From positions 124,001 through 188,000 of the forward strand of contig JAFUYQ010000013.1 of NCBI GenBank assembly GCA_017470485.1: a stretch of DNA of 64,000 bases. The letters run 5' to 3'. The notes beneath the pieces were generated by a model. The model did no database searches. It had not been told where the DNA came from and worked only from the letters and a program-made list of their open reading frames with translations. Below are positions 17,128 through 27,330 of this stretch, piece by piece. Position 1 is the first letter of the stretch. Each line of letters starts with the position of its first letter. Source of the stretch: Synergistaceae bacterium. GTDB taxonomy: Bacteria > Synergistota > Synergistia > Synergistales > Aminobacteriaceae. Position numbers and translations under genes: made by a program.

Positions 17128-19737
17128 TCAGTTCGTAAATCTCTGCGCTAACTGCGAAAAAGATGAGTTTGCTCTTATCTCCCCTGCCGGAATGAACAGA
17201 TACTGCCAGTCCTTGAAGCCGTTTGCCCTGCTCCATCTGGAAGCAGCTTCGCAATACTTAATGCCGCGTTCTTTTTTGGCAATAACGTCAGGATCGTTAA
17301 TCCTGTCTTCTCCCTTAACTTCAGTCAAATAAATTGTGTTCTGAGTTTCCACGACAAAATCAGGTTCATATCGTCTCCCGTTTCCGTAAGTTATATTAAA
17401 CTCAAGCGGAGAAGGTCTGAGCCAGTTTTGAACATCTCTATCATTTTCGATGAGACGGGCAAATGTTAATTCCCCCTGATAGCTGTCAAACTTCGCTGAA
17501 TCGAACACTCCTTTTTTGATTCCTGTGAAAAGAACTGAACTTATACTGCCGGTAAAAGGTTCATAAAGATTTGCAGTCTGCTTGTGCTTGTAATCAGGTC
17601 TGAGATTATAATCACGGATACCAGTTACTTTTTCCTGTAAAAAACCATTTTCCCGATGGGAGTGCTTTAACATTTGTTTGTAAACTTCATTCGTTAATTC
17701 GTGCTTGTTCATCATGATTATGCTGCGCAGGCCGTTAAAACCATAGCGGTTCTCATAGTGATCACATAATTCCTTAATCAGCCTCAAAATAAGTCCTGAG
17801 AATCTTCCATAGTCGATTTCAGGCTTCCTGCAAAGTTCATCTAGCAAAATCCGCATAGGGTTGACCGAATCGAAATCAATCATATTTCCCTTGATGTATT
17901 TGCGGTCTTCCGCATCAACAAGGTTTTGAATCAGAAGGTCAGTATCTCCTATAGGTGTATGATTAAGCGGAGTTACATCTAAATGAAAATCATCGAAACC
18001 ATAATCATCGACTCCTGCTTCCGTAATTTTTATCTGCGGAATAGGAATAAAATGTTCCTTTGCCTGCTTATAGACCTGCCCTACCTTATCATTAAGCCAT
18101 GTATTTAACTGTAAAACGTTGTTCTTGTGTACGTCTGCAAGATCTTTATCCTCTGAGACAATCTTTTTCACTTCGTCAGCTATGAGAGTTTTACGCTCCT
18201 CATCACTCTCTTTAGCTTTTTCTGTAAAGGCTTCACTGACTTTCTCTTTAACTAATTTCTCAACTTTCTTCCTGAAAAATCCTTCAGCATCGCCAGATTC
18301 AGAAGCCGTATCAGCCTGCAATCCCCAAAACGTAAGCTGCGGTGAATCTGTCTTATCCAAGTCCTCAATATTAATCACATTTCCGGCCTTGAAGATTGAA
18401 TCTCCCCGTTGAGCCTCCTCAAGAATTTCTGCAAATTTATCATGAGCGGTCAGCATAACAGAATCAACGCTGTCATTGCCGGTTCTCTCCCCGTAGGGCA
18501 GCCTTAATCCGCGTCCGACCATCTGCTCGCGAAGTATTTTTGATGCCGCTGTCCTCAAAGGAACTATTGTGTATAAATTATTAACGTCCCAGCCCTCTTT
18601 GAGCATGTTCACATGTATAACAATCTCTATCGGGTTTGAGGGTTCTTCAACGCCAAGAAGAAGCCTTGTATTTCCTTCGCTCTCCGCGCCCTTCTGCTTT
18701 GAATGAATAATCAGTGTTTTGTATTTATACTTGCCTTTTTTGAAGTCGTCAGAACGGATATATTTTTCAACCCATTCCGCATGATTCGTATCTTTGCAGA
18801 CAACAAGCATGAAAGGTTTGACAATTTTCTTCTCGTGGGAAACCGCATATGCTTTCAAATTCTTCTTTGCAAGTTCATGCAGCACAATTCCATCATTAAG
18901 CATTAATTTATCGAGCTGTTCATCGCCGAAATTACGAAAATTTACATTTAACTTAGTCGCGGCAAAAGGCGTTCTCGTGTAACCGTCTTCAATAGCCTTT
19001 GAAAGCGGATATTCATAAACCACATTCTTGAAAAAAACTTGCTTGCTTCCCTTGTTCACTATGGGCGTTGCAGTCAGTTCCAAGCCTAGTGCAGGTTTCA
19101 GGTCGTTCAAGGCTGCTGCTCCGCGTTCAGCACGGTAGTGATGAGATTCGTCCATTATCAGAACGAGATCTTTCAATGAAGACAGGTAATTGTAAAAGGA
19201 TTCTCCTATAATTTCATTGGCCTGCCTCATTCTGGCACCCTCTTTATTGAATTTGTCGATGTTGTAGACAAAAATACGAATCCCTGCCGCTTCACTTATA
19301 GTAATTGTTCTCGCCCTGTAATCGTCCTCCGTGTATATTCTTGGCGGAAGCTCAAAGCACCCTAACCCCTTAAAAACGTATTTAGGATTGCTCGGTTCTG
19401 ATAAATCGCGCCTTAACTTCTCGTAAATTGTCGTGTTCGGGGCAGTAACAAAAAAATTCCGCATGTTGTGATTCGTGTAAAGGTATGCAATGAACGCTCC
19501 CATAAGACGGGTTTTCCCTACGCCTGTCGCAAGCGCAAATGTCAGCGACATGAAATCACGCTCAAAATTTGTACAGGTCTTATAAAGAGATTTGACGGCA
19601 TTCAGTTTTTCTTCAAGATTCTGGGAGAGATTAACATGGTTTAAGATATTGTCCAGAACGTTCAACGATTCAATCTGCGGTTTACGCAAAGACATTGAGC
19701 CGCTTATTTGAGACGGTGTGTAGAAATTTCCGTTCAC
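17128..19737 (-). CDS. Type III restriction enzyme, Res (helicase-nuclease) subunit
   Basis: Translocates on DNA and cuts after meeting a head-to-head partner at unmethylated sites. 869 residues with superfamily 2 helicase motifs: ALATGVGKTR (about 67-77), DESHH (about 195), ELTATPI, and the late motif QMVGRGLRLP. The C-terminal PD-(D/E)xK nuclease is seen as YEPDFVVET...YLTEVKG (about residues 790-825). It overlaps mod by 4 bases (ATGA), the standard mod-res order. No frameshift seen, so it should be functional. Confidence 0.93.
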   Translation of the reverse strand: MNGNFYTPSQISGSMSLRKPQIESLNVLDNILNHVNLSQNLEEKLNAVKSLYKTCTNFERDFMSLTFALATGVGKTRLMGAFIAYLYTNHNMRNFFVTAPNTTIYEKLRRDLSEPSNPKYVFKGLGCFELPPRIYTEDDYRARTITISEAAGIRIFVYNIDKFNKEGARMRQANEIIGESFYNYLSSLKDLVLIMDESHHYRAERGAAALNDLKPALGLELTATPIVNKGSKQVFFKNVVYEYPLSKAIEDGYTRTPFAATKLNVNFRNFGDEQLDKLMLNDGIVLHELAKKNLKAYAVSHEKKIVKPFMLVVCKDTNHAEWVEKYIRSDDFKKGKYKYKTLIIHSKQKGAESEGNTRLLLGVEEPSNPIEIVIHVNMLKEGWDVNNLYTIVPLRTAASKILREQMVGRGLRLPYGERTGNDSVDSVMLTAHDKFAEILEEAQRGDSIFKAGNVINIEDLDKTDSPQLTFWGLQADTASESGDAEGFFRKKVEKLVKEKVSEAFTEKAKESDEERKTLIADEVKKIVSEDKDLADVHKNNVLQLNTWLNDKVGQVYKQAKEHFIPIPQIKITEAGVDDYGFDDFHLDVTPLNHTPIGDTDLLIQNLVDAEDRKYIKGNMIDFDSVNPMRILLDELCRKPEIDYGRFSGLILRLIKELCDHYENRYGFNGLRSIIMMNKHELTNEVYKQMLKHSHRENGFLQEKVTGIRDYNLRPDYKHKQTANLYEPFTGSISSVLFTGIKKGVFDSAKFDSYQGELTFARLIENDRDVQNWLRPSPLEFNITYGNGRRYEPDFVVETQNTIYLTEVKGEDRINDPDVIAKKERGIKYCEAASRWSRANGFKDWQYLFIPAGEIRANSSFSQLAQRFTN

Positions 19738-21428
19738 TTCTCTCCGCTCCCTGTCATATCCTCAAAATCTAATGAAAGCTGTTCGCTGTCCTGCTGAACA
19801 CAGTCAGCTTTAACTTCTGCCCCGTCTTCTTCATCATCTGGCAGTTCAAAATCATCAAGTATGTCGTCTTCATCATTAAATCCTTCCGAAGGTCTGACAT
19901 TCAGATTGTAATCGCTCCTGCCGAAATCGCACCGGCCTAAGACCGCATGAGGTATTTTCTTCAGTGTTATGTTAGGCTTTTTAATTCCGCTGTCGCAGGC
20001 AGGGCAGGCAATTATCAAATATTCATCACTGTTCATAGTGTTGTGAATTGATTCGACAAGGTCTCTGCTAACGAAGCTGGGAGTTACGTATAAATAGCTT
20101 TTTTCGCTGCCCTTTGACTGTTTCCAGAATAGAGTTTCGTCAGGAGAGTATGTAAATCCCTCGTGAAGGGCTATAGCCTTTGCCAGCATTTCAGCGGTGT
20201 AGGCTTTATTGATTTTTGCCTGTCCGTATTCATCAACGTCAATGAGTGAAGGAGCTAACTCATAAAAACGATAGCCGCCTCCGCCGTTCCAGTTCACAGA
20301 CTTTGTTATTCCGCCCAGATCCTCGCCGGCAATGACTTTATCGAGTCTGGTTTTGCAATGTGTGTAAGCATGAGCGCCGATTTCAATTCCGATGTAGCGG
20401 CGGCCCATTTTGTGAGCAACTGCCGCTGTCGTGCCGGAGCCTAGAAAAGAATCAAGAACGAGGTCGCCGGGATTGGTGGCGATTTGCAATATGCGTTCGA
20501 TTAAGCGTTCTGGTTTTGGTGTATCGAATGCCTTTGCAAAAAATAAAGATTTAATTTCTTTCGCTGCCTCTGTATTATTACCGTAATCCACCCATATACT
20601 TCGAGTTTTAAGTTTTTTACACTCTGCCTCATCAAAGTAATTTATTTCATACGGTATCCAGCGTTCGTTTCTCTTTTCCCACTTAATATGTTCTGCATCA
20701 AGTGTTTCTGGTTTTTTTCTCCATCTACCATCACGTCCATCAGGAGCTTTAGGGAAAAAATCATTCCCATCAGGATCTTTGATTGAGTAATATAGCGATG
20801 GTCGGTCTTCTTTGTATGGCGAGCTTCCCCATTTTTCTAATTTTGTCAGACTTGCATGTCGACCATTAATAATCTTATTAAAATCTGTTTCATTGGGAGA
20901 AACTCTTTCGTCTTTAATTTTCCATGAATTCTTTCTGTAAACAACAATATACTCATGTTCAATTATGAGATATTCAGAATCCTGCCCTCCTCCTGCTTTT
21001 TTGCGCCATATAATATTCGCTACAAATTTATCTCTACCGAAAATTTCGTCCATGAGAACTTTCAAATAAGCCTGTTCATTATCATCAATCTGAACAAATA
21101 TAATCCCGTCATCAGAAAGTAATGTCCTCAACAGCTCAAGTCTGGGCTTCATTAAGTTCAGCCACGTTGAATGCTCAAAATTATCATCATAATGCTCAAA
21201 GGCAGAGCCTGTATTATACGGAGGGTCAATGTAAATGCACTTAACCTTGCCGGCGTACTGATGTTCAAGAGCTTTCAGAGCCATTAAATTATCGCCGTGA
21301 ATTAACATGTTTTCAGCCGCCGGGTCTTGTGAAACGTTCGAGAGTTCCGTGTTCTCAATCAAGATACGTGCCTCAGGCTTTACAGGCTCGTCTTTTCCCG
21401 GCCATGTGAGTTCGAGTTTGCTAGTCAT
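19734..21428 (-). CDS. Type III DNA methyltransferase, Mod subunit
   Basis: A beta-class adenine methyltransferase: the catalytic motif IDPPYNTG (about residues 68-75) precedes the SAM motif LDSFLGSGTT. The N-terminus KLELTWPGKDEPVKPEARIL is the common start of this Mod subfamily, which favours ATG at 21428 over a GTG at 21443. The target-recognition region between about residues 145 and 300 (roughly 20530-20995) is visibly more A/T-rich than its flanks, as expected of a segment exchanged between strains. A CxxC pair (IIACPACDSG) lies near the C-terminus, which is acidic. No simple repeat that could phase-vary the gene was seen. Confidence 0.92.
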   Translation of the reverse strand: MTSKLELTWPGKDEPVKPEARILIENTELSNVSQDPAAENMLIHGDNLMALKALEHQYAGKVKCIYIDPPYNTGSAFEHYDDNFEHSTWLNLMKPRLELLRTLLSDDGIIFVQIDDNEQAYLKVLMDEIFGRDKFVANIIWRKKAGGGQDSEYLIIEHEYIVVYRKNSWKIKDERVSPNETDFNKIINGRHASLTKLEKWGSSPYKEDRPSLYYSIKDPDGNDFFPKAPDGRDGRWRKKPETLDAEHIKWEKRNERWIPYEINYFDEAECKKLKTRSIWVDYGNNTEAAKEIKSLFFAKAFDTPKPERLIERILQIATNPGDLVLDSFLGSGTTAAVAHKMGRRYIGIEIGAHAYTHCKTRLDKVIAGEDLGGITKSVNWNGGGGYRFYELAPSLIDVDEYGQAKINKAYTAEMLAKAIALHEGFTYSPDETLFWKQSKGSEKSYLYVTPSFVSRDLVESIHNTMNSDEYLIIACPACDSGIKKPNITLKKIPHAVLGRCDFGRSDYNLNVRPSEGFNDEDDILDDFELPDDEEDGAEVKADCVQQDSEQLSLDFEDMTGSGEK

Positions 21429-21461
21429 TTTTTCATTTATCACTCTCTGTTTCTATTTCAA

Positions 21462-21509
21462 AAATTAAAAGGCAGGTTCGCCCGATATATTACCACAAGC
21501 AAACCTGCC
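21462..21509 (-). terminator. Terminator after the TrpB2-like gene
   Basis: Leftward, GGCAGGTT (21509-21502) pairs with AACCTGCC (21478-21471) around a loop of 23 bases, followed by TTTTAATTTTT. It separates the TrpB2-like gene from mod. Confidence 0.75.
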
Positions 21510-21533
21510 TAAAATTTATGTAGGAGGAGAAGT

Positions 21534-22910
21534 CTAAAGATTTACATTAGGAATTGCCGCAAAGCCTTTCGCTAAATCATCGTCAGTCGGAATGTAATCC
21601 GTCATTGTTCCGTTATTATACTTCTCATACGCAAGCATGTCGAAATATCCTGTTCCCGTCAGACCGATAATGATTGTCTTTTCCTCGCCGGTCTCCTTGC
21701 ACTTCAAAGCCTCATCAATCGCGACTCTAATCGCATGACTCGACTCAGGCGCAGGCAAAATTCCCTCGACCCTCGCGAACATTTCAGCGGCCTCGAAAAC
21801 GCTGGTCTGTTCAACCGCTCTGGCCTCCATCAATCCGTCATGGTACAGCTGTGAAAGTATGCTGCTCATTCCGTGATACCTTAATCCTCCGGCATGGTTT
21901 GCGCTCGGTATGAAGTCATGGCCGAGCGTGTACATCTTAGCCATCGGGCAGACCTTTCCTGTGTCGCAGAAGTCATAGGCGAATTTACCCCTTGTGAAAC
22001 TCGGACAGCTTGCAGGTTCGACGGCTATGAATCTGTAATCGGCCTCGCCCCTCAGTTTTTCGCCCATGAACGGGGAGATTAATCCGCCCAAGTTCGAGCC
22101 GCCTCCGGCACAGCCGATGATGATGTCGGGTTTAATCCCGTACTTCTTACATGCCGCTTTAGTCTCAAGCCCTATCACTGACTGATGAAGAAGTACCTGA
22201 TTCAGGACGCTCCCCAGTACGTACCTGTAGCCCTCTGTTGAAGTTGCGACCTCAACAGCCTCGCTTATTGCACAGCCTAACGAACCTGTAGTGTTTGGGT
22301 GTTCGGCATTGATTTTGCGTCCTATAGCTGTGTCCATTGACGGCGAAGGAGTAACGCTTGCCCCGTAAGTCCTCATTACCTCGCGCCTGAAGGGTTTCTG
22401 TTCGTAAGAGACTCTGACCATGTAGACCTTGCATTCGAGCCTGAAGAACGAACACGCCATCGCTAACGCCGTACCCCACTGCCCTGCGCCTGTCTCGGTC
22501 GTAACGCCTTTGAGGCCCTGTTTCTTTGCGTAATAAGCCTGAGCTATTGCGCTGTTGAGTTTGTGGGAGCCTGAAGTATTGTTGCCCTCGAACTTATAGA
22601 AGATATGCGCAGGAGTATCGAGGAGTTCTTCGAGGAATACCGCATGAGTTAAAGGCGAGGGGCGGTACATCTTGTAGAAGTTGAGTATTTCCTCAGGGAT
22701 TGGAATGTAAGCGGTCGTTTCATCAAGTTCCTGACGGATTAACTCATCGCAGAAAATCGGCCGCATTTCCTCGAACGTCAATGGCTTGAGCGTAGCAGGG
22801 TGAATGAGCGGAGCAGGTTTATTTTTCATGTCGGCCCTTACGTTGTACCACGATGAAGGGATCTCGGACTCGTCAAGATAAATTTTGTACGGCACTTTGA
22901 ATTTACTCAT
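21534..22910 (-). CDS. Tryptophan synthase beta-like PLP enzyme (TrpB2 type)
   Basis: Condenses indole with serine in characterised TrpB2 enzymes. 458 residues from the ATG at 22910. The PLP lysine is in NTSGSHKLNSA, with ETGAGQWGTALA and the phosphate loop GCAGGGSNLGG. The N-terminal extension with RPSPLTHAVFLEE is typical of TrpB2 and longer than classic TrpB. A GTG at 22922 sits only 2 bases from AGAGAG, so the ATG is preferred. No trpA or other trp gene lies nearby; it is a single-gene unit with its own terminator. Role as indole salvage enzyme is inference. Confidence 0.92.
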   Translation of the reverse strand: MSKFKVPYKIYLDESEIPSSWYNVRADMKNKPAPLIHPATLKPLTFEEMRPIFCDELIRQELDETTAYIPIPEEILNFYKMYRPSPLTHAVFLEELLDTPAHIFYKFEGNNTSGSHKLNSAIAQAYYAKKQGLKGVTTETGAGQWGTALAMACSFFRLECKVYMVRVSYEQKPFRREVMRTYGASVTPSPSMDTAIGRKINAEHPNTTGSLGCAISEAVEVATSTEGYRYVLGSVLNQVLLHQSVIGLETKAACKKYGIKPDIIIGCAGGGSNLGGLISPFMGEKLRGEADYRFIAVEPASCPSFTRGKFAYDFCDTGKVCPMAKMYTLGHDFIPSANHAGGLRYHGMSSILSQLYHDGLMEARAVEQTSVFEAAEMFARVEGILPAPESSHAIRVAIDEALKCKETGEEKTIIIGLTGTGYFDMLAYEKYNNGTMTDYIPTDDDLAKGFAAIPNVNL

Positions 22911-22949
22911 TGTAAAATTCACACTCTCTTTATTTTTATGTCGGGGCTA

Positions 22950-22980
22950 ATTATAAATCAGGGTAAAATTTTCATGTCTA
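22950..22980 (-). promoter_or_regulatory. Candidate promoter for the TrpB2-like gene
   Basis: Minus strand TAGACA (22980-22975) and TATAAT (22955-22950) with 19 bases between, or 17 to an offset TTTATA. TATAAT is perfect; the spacing is long. Confidence 0.35.
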
Positions 22981-23045
22981 GCATATTTGAGATTAAGATG
23001 ACTCAATTACGTTTTTGCAATCAATGTGCCGTTATCATTTTTTTG

Positions 23046-23054
23046 TGATAGAAT
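23046..23054 (+). promoter_or_regulatory. Candidate extended -10 promoter for the tig-clpP-clpX unit
   Basis: TGATAGAAT matches the extended -10 pattern TGnTATAAT with one change, about 80 bases before the tig start. A perfect 7-bp hairpin (TGCCCTG 23067-23073 with CAGGGCA 23085-23091) follows in the leader. Confidence 0.4.
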
Positions 23055-23133
23055 TTCCGTTAATTATGCCCTGTTTGAATTGTTCAGGGCAATTTGCAGA
23101 TTCACATTTCACAAAGGAGTCCTGAATTTCACA

Positions 23134-24507
23134 ATGAGAACAGAATTGCTGGGGCAGGAGAAAAACATCGTCAAAATCAAGCTCGAAATCGAAGCGTCCG
23201 AGTTCACCAAAGCTCTCAACAGAACTATTAACGAATTATCTCAGCAGGGTAATTTTCCCGGCTTCCGCAAAGGCCATGCACCCCGCAGAATAATCGAAAT
23301 GCGTTTTGGCCGCGAGGCTCTCTATAATGAAGCCATCGAGAAAATCATGAATGATGAACTTCGCCAGATCGTTGAGGATTACGAGTTAGACCTCATCGAA
23401 ACTCCGTCGCTCAACGTTACGGAGAAAATCGAGGAAGGAAAGCCCGTCATGTGCGAACTCACATTCGAGGTCAAGCCGGAAGTCGAACTGCCCGAAGTTG
23501 ACGGCCTCGAAATCGAAAAGGTCGTTACGGAAGTCAATGACGAGGCTGTTGACAGGCTCGCAAAAAGAATCAGAGTTCAGCTCGCAGACCTCAAGGAGAC
23601 TGACAGGCCGATACAGGACGGGGATTTGATTGACCTCGAACTCACAATCAGAGAAATTAATCCTGACGGTTCAGAGACCGCCGAACAGCCCAAGCCTGAA
23701 ACCACCCACGAGAAAATCAACCTTGCCGATGAAACAGTAAGAGTACAGGTTCGCGAGGCATTAATCGGAAAGTCAAAGGGCGATGAAGTCAGCGCAGTGT
23801 TTGACGTTGAGGAAGGACACGCCGACAGATCGCTCGCAGGAAAACACGTCTGCTACAAGATGAAGGTTGAGAACGTCTCAGAGTACATTCTTCCCGAAGT
23901 CAACGAGGAGTTCTACAAAAACGTCTTCGGCAATGATACCGACATCAAGGACGATGCCGCCTACAGAGCCAGACTCAGAAAGGACATCGAAGGCGAAGTA
24001 GAGCAGGAGAATAAATCAGACCTTTACAACAGAACTGTTGACCTCGTTTCATCAAAAGCTAAAATCGAACTGCCCGACAAGTTCATCACACAGCAGATTC
24101 AGTCAATGAGGGCTGAGGACGCGAACTGGGCGAAATCAAACGGCATTGACCTCAATACAGCGTTCGGAATCGGAACAGAGGAAGGCCGCAAAGGTTATGA
24201 AGCTCTCCTCAAAACACGCGCCGAAACCGCTGTCAGAAATGTCTTAGTGATGGACGAACTCGCAAAGAAGTTTGACATTCACATTGAGCAGGCTGACCTT
24301 GAGGCAGAATTTGAGCGCAGGGCTAACGAGCTTCATGTCTCAAAAGGATTCGTGGCAAAGTATTTCTATGAGAACAAGAATCAGTTAGACCGCCTTACTG
24401 ACCAGTTGAAATGGGACAAAACCGCTGAGGTATTAATCTCTCACATGACCGTCAAGGAAGTCAAAGAGCTTTCAAAGCCCGAAACCCCCGAAACTCAGGG
24501 AGAGTAG
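23134..24507 (+). CDS. tig: Trigger factor
   Basis: Ribosome-associated chaperone and prolyl isomerase. The ribosome-binding loop is seen as [14 protein letters not shown] (family GFRxGxxP), near residue 40. A shortened FKBP-like domain (about 150-250) and a long helical C-terminal chaperone domain follow. 457 residues. The frame is open to 23026, but AAGGAG before 23134 and homology of [11 protein letters not shown] to family starts decide the start. It begins the classic tig-clpP-clpX cluster with only 2 bases to clpP. Confidence 0.95.
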   Translation: MRTELLGQEKNIVKIKLEIEASEFTKALNRTINELSQQGNFPGFRKGHAPRRIIEMRFGREALYNEAIEKIMNDELRQIVEDYELDLIETPSLNVTEKIEEGKPVMCELTFEVKPEVELPEVDGLEIEKVVTEVNDEAVDRLAKRIRVQLADLKETDRPIQDGDLIDLELTIREINPDGSETAEQPKPETTHEKINLADETVRVQVREALIGKSKGDEVSAVFDVEEGHADRSLAGKHVCYKMKVENVSEYILPEVNEEFYKNVFGNDTDIKDDAAYRARLRKDIEGEVEQENKSDLYNRTVDLVSSKAKIELPDKFITQQIQSMRAEDANWAKSNGIDLNTAFGIGTEEGRKGYEALLKTRAETAVRNVLVMDELAKKFDIHIEQADLEAEFERRANELHVSKGFVAKYFYENKNQLDRLTDQLKWDKTAEVLISHMTVKEVKELSKPETPETQGE

Positions 24508-24509
24508 CG

Positions 24510-25094
24510 ATGTCCTACTACATACCGTACGTAATTGAACAGACAGGACGCGGCGAAAGAAGTTACGACATCTACAGCCGCCTCCTCAAGGACAGAATAA
24601 TATTTCTCGGTTCTGAAATCGTTGACGATGTCGCAAATTCAATCGTTGCGCAGATGCTCTTTCTTGAGAGCGAAGACCCCGACAAGGACATCAACATTTA
24701 CATTAACAGTCCCGGCGGAAGCGTTACGGCAGGGCTTGCGATTTACGACACAATGCAGTACATAAAGCCTCAAGTCTCCACTATATGTGTCGGACTCGCC
24801 GCAAGCATGGCCGCTATACTTCTTGCCGGAGGCGCAAAGGGTAAACGTCTCGCGCTCCCCAATGCCGAAGTCATGATTCACCAGCCTTTAGGAGGCGCAA
24901 GAGGTCAGGCAAGCGACATCGAGATTCAGGCCAAGAACATCATCAAGACTAAGGAACGAATGAACCGTATATTATCCTCTCACACCGGTCAGGACTACGA
25001 GACTATCGCAAGGGATACTGACAGGGATAATTACATGACTGCCGATGAAGCGTTGAAATACGGGTTAATCGACAAGATTATAGAGGCAAGATAG
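24510..25094 (+). CDS. clpP: ATP-dependent Clp protease proteolytic subunit
   Basis: Forms the tetradecameric serine protease chamber. The catalytic triad is visible: Ser99 in [11 protein letters not shown], His124 in VMIHQPLGG, Asp173 in [10 protein letters not shown]. 194 residues; the start [25 protein letters not shown] is typical with little or no propeptide. It pairs with the ClpX encoded 3 bases downstream. Confidence 0.97.
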   Translation: MSYYIPYVIEQTGRGERSYDIYSRLLKDRIIFLGSEIVDDVANSIVAQMLFLESEDPDKDINIYINSPGGSVTAGLAIYDTMQYIKPQVSTICVGLAASMAAILLAGGAKGKRLALPNAEVMIHQPLGGARGQASDIEIQAKNIIKTKERMNRILSSHTGQDYETIARDTDRDNYMTADEALKYGLIDKIIEAR

Positions 25095-25097
25095 AAA

Positions 25098-26501
25098 ATG
25101 CCCTCAGAGAAAAACAAAAAGAATCCTCCAAAAGAGGAATGCTGTTCGTTCTGCGGAAAACCGGCTTCAATGGTTAATGGTTTATTCGAGGGGCCGGGCG
25201 GTAAAGTCAAAATCTGCGACGAGTGCCTGACTGTCTTCAATATTATGATGGCCGGCAGGAATGTTCAGGCAGTGCAGATGCCCCCTGAAAATCCATCATC
25301 AGACCCGTTCGCGAACTTTAACACAATGATTCTCGGCAGTGATAACAGCGGAAAAACTGATACCCCTTATGAAGCTGTTTCGTCAAAAAACAGGAGAGCA
25401 GGTAAGGCAGAACCGGTGCGCTTCACGAACACCCCGATTAAACCGAAAGAACTCAGCGAATATTTAGACCAGTACGTTATCGGGCAGTCGAGAGCTAAAA
25501 AAGTTGTCTCCGTAGCTGTCTATAATCATTACCAGAGGGTCTGGAACAATTTAGACCGTTTTAACGCTGACGTTGAGCTTCAGAAAAGCAATGTTCTTCT
25601 TTTAGGGCCTACAGGTTCGGGAAAGACTCTAATTGCTCAGACACTGGCAAGAAAACTTAACGTTCCTTTTGCGATTGCTGACGCTACTACGCTGACTGAA
25701 GCCGGTTATGTCGGAGAAGATGTAGAGAATATTCTTGTGAGGCTTCTTCAGGCTGCCGATTACGATTTGAAGGCTGCCGAACGCGGAATAATCTATCTTG
25801 ACGAGATCGACAAGATTTCGAGAAAGTCCGAGTCAGCGTCAATAACCCGTGATGTTTCGGGCGAGGGCGTACAGCAGGCATTACTGAAGATTCTTGAGGG
25901 AACACTCTCGAACATTCCCCCGAAGGGCGGACGAAAGCACCCTCATCAGGATTTCATTCAGATTAACACGGAAAATATACTGTTCATCTGCGGAGGGGCA
26001 TTTGACGGATTAGAGCCGATTGTTGCGAGGAGGGAGCTTCAGAAATCAATAGGCTTCGGCGGCGAACTGGCCGAGAAATCAGGAAGCTATGAGATTCTCA
26101 GCAAGGTTCAGCCCGAAGACTTAGTAACTTACGGATTTATACCCGAACTTGTCGGGCGTATTCCAGTCCTCGTAACCCTCGAAGAACTCGACAAGGACGC
26201 TTTCGTAAGGATACTTCAGGAACCTAAGAACGCTCTTGTCAAACAGTACACGAAGATTTTTGAGATGGACGGCGTTGAATTAACGTTCACGCCAGAAGCT
26301 CTCGACAGGATTGCGGAACTGGCGGTGAAACGCAAGACAGGCGCGAGAGGACTCCGTTCAATAATGGAGAACATGATGCTTGATATAGAGTTTGAGCTTC
26401 CGTCAATGACAGACGGGGAGAAATCAGGCAGGAAGTTAATCATCACTCCCGAATACGTCAACAATCCAACAACACCGCTGAAAGAACTTCTGCATGACTG
26501 A
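25098..26501 (+). CDS. clpX: ATP-dependent Clp protease ATP-binding subunit ClpX
   Basis: Unfolds substrates and feeds them to ClpP. The N-terminal zinc-binding domain has cysteines at about 16, 19, 40 and 43. Then come Walker A GPTGSGKT (170-177), Walker [10 protein letters not shown] and sensor 2 [10 protein letters not shown]. The linker between zinc domain and AAA domain (about 60-108) is longer than usual. 467 residues. It overlaps engB by 8 bases. No lon gene follows, unlike many genomes. Confidence 0.97.
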   Translation: MPSEKNKKNPPKEECCSFCGKPASMVNGLFEGPGGKVKICDECLTVFNIMMAGRNVQAVQMPPENPSSDPFANFNTMILGSDNSGKTDTPYEAVSSKNRRAGKAEPVRFTNTPIKPKELSEYLDQYVIGQSRAKKVVSVAVYNHYQRVWNNLDRFNADVELQKSNVLLLGPTGSGKTLIAQTLARKLNVPFAIADATTLTEAGYVGEDVENILVRLLQAADYDLKAAERGIIYLDEIDKISRKSESASITRDVSGEGVQQALLKILEGTLSNIPPKGGRKHPHQDFIQINTENILFICGGAFDGLEPIVARRELQKSIGFGGELAEKSGSYEILSKVQPEDLVTYGFIPELVGRIPVLVTLEELDKDAFVRILQEPKNALVKQYTKIFEMDGVELTFTPEALDRIAELAVKRKTGARGLRSIMENMMLDIEFELPSMTDGEKSGRKLIITPEYVNNPTTPLKELLHD

Positions 26502-27099
26502 GAGAATTTTCACGAAAGCCCGGATTGAGGCGACCTGCTTTAATCCGGGTCAGCTTATCCCCGAAGATATTAACATTCCCGAAATCGCTGTGGCCGGACG
26601 CTCGAATGTCGGCAAGTCCTCGCTGATTAACGCTCTTTTGGGGGCGAGGCTCGCCAAGACAGGACAGACTCCGGGAAAGACAAGGAGCATAAATTTTTAC
26701 CGTGCCGAAAGTCCTTCGGGAAGTCTCAGGATTGTTGACCTTCCGGGCTACGGTTACGCAAAGAGGAGCAAGGACGAGCGGAACGAATGGCAGAGGCTCG
26801 TCAGCGCGTACATGAGAGACAGGGAGAGTCTAAGGCTGGTTTGTCATCTTGTTGATTTCCGTCATGGCCTGCTGAAGAATGACAAGGAGCTTCAGGAATG
26901 GATAAGGTCTGAGGGGAAGAAGATATTTGTTGTCTTCACTAAGGCCGACAAGATCGCTAAAGGCAAGTGGCGGAGTACCCGTGAAGGTTACATAAGGGAC
27001 GGGCTTTATTCATACGATGTTCCCGTGATAACTTCGGCGGAGAAGAAGGAGGGTATCGACTCGCTGGGGGAGTTCCTCGTGAAGTTCGTGAAGGTGTGA
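26494..27099 (+). CDS. engB: Ribosome biogenesis GTP-binding protein EngB/YsxC
   Basis: A GTPase for 50S assembly. G1 is GRSNVGKSS (about 34-42), G2 [10 protein letters not shown]3 [16 protein letters not shown]4 TKADK, and G5 around TSAEKKEG. 201 residues, normal. Last gene of the tig operon by spacing and its overlap with clpX. Confidence 0.96.
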   Translation: MTERIFTKARIEATCFNPGQLIPEDINIPEIAVAGRSNVGKSSLINALLGARLAKTGQTPGKTRSINFYRAESPSGSLRIVDLPGYGYAKRSKDERNEWQRLVSAYMRDRESLRLVCHLVDFRHGLLKNDKELQEWIRSEGKKIFVVFTKADKIAKGKWRSTREGYIRDGLYSYDVPVITSAEKKEGIDSLGEFLVKFVKV

Positions 27100-27158
27100 T
27101 ATAATGTCTTAAATTCAGCAGACATCAATAAAAATTCAGTAGAAAGGACGTAGACAAA

Positions 27159-27330
27159 GTGATTTTAGGCGGCTATAATCGAACCACGAACCACGAACCA
27201 CGAACCACGCTATAACTATGTCCTGATTGAGACTGAAAAACTGAATACAGAGACCGACGCTCTTACGTTTGGAGAATTATTGTCTGAACGTGAGGGCGAT
27301 TTTTTATGTCTGAAAGGAGACGTATACTAA
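27159..27330 (+). pseudogene. Small broken ORF interrupted by a heptamer-repeat insertion
   Basis: A GTG at 27159, 10 bases after AAAGGA, opens a frame reading VILGGYN. The frame then enters the heptamer repeat and stops at 27213-27215. A second frame (27211-27330) runs open as YNYVLIETEKLN...TFGELLSEREGDF...GDVY and ends in TAATG, overlapping the start of the next gene. Removing the 37 bases comprising the repeat block plus one copy of GCTATAA joins the two into one ORF of about 44 codons. I do not recognise the product. The TAATG overlap suggests it was once a coupled leader for the surface-protein gene. Coding status is inferred from frame openness alone. Confidence 0.5.
27173..27215 (+). 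repeat. Four tandem copies of CGAACCA flanked by GCTATAA direct repeats
   Basis: CGAACCA occurs four times head-to-tail (27180-27207), bounded by GCTATAA on both sides (about 27172-27178 and 27209-27215). The 37-base unit of one flank plus the block has the look of an insertion with a 7-bp duplication. Seven is not a multiple of three, so copy-number change would shift the reading frame. Confidence 0.9.

Noticed and set aside
19734-21428. Phase-variable repeat in mod
   Set aside because: Type III mod genes often carry simple repeats, but none of more than a few units was seen in or just ahead of this gene.
23026-23133. Long N-terminal extension of trigger factor
   Set aside because: It runs through the promoter and leader hairpin and lacks family similarity; AAGGAG marks the start at 23134.
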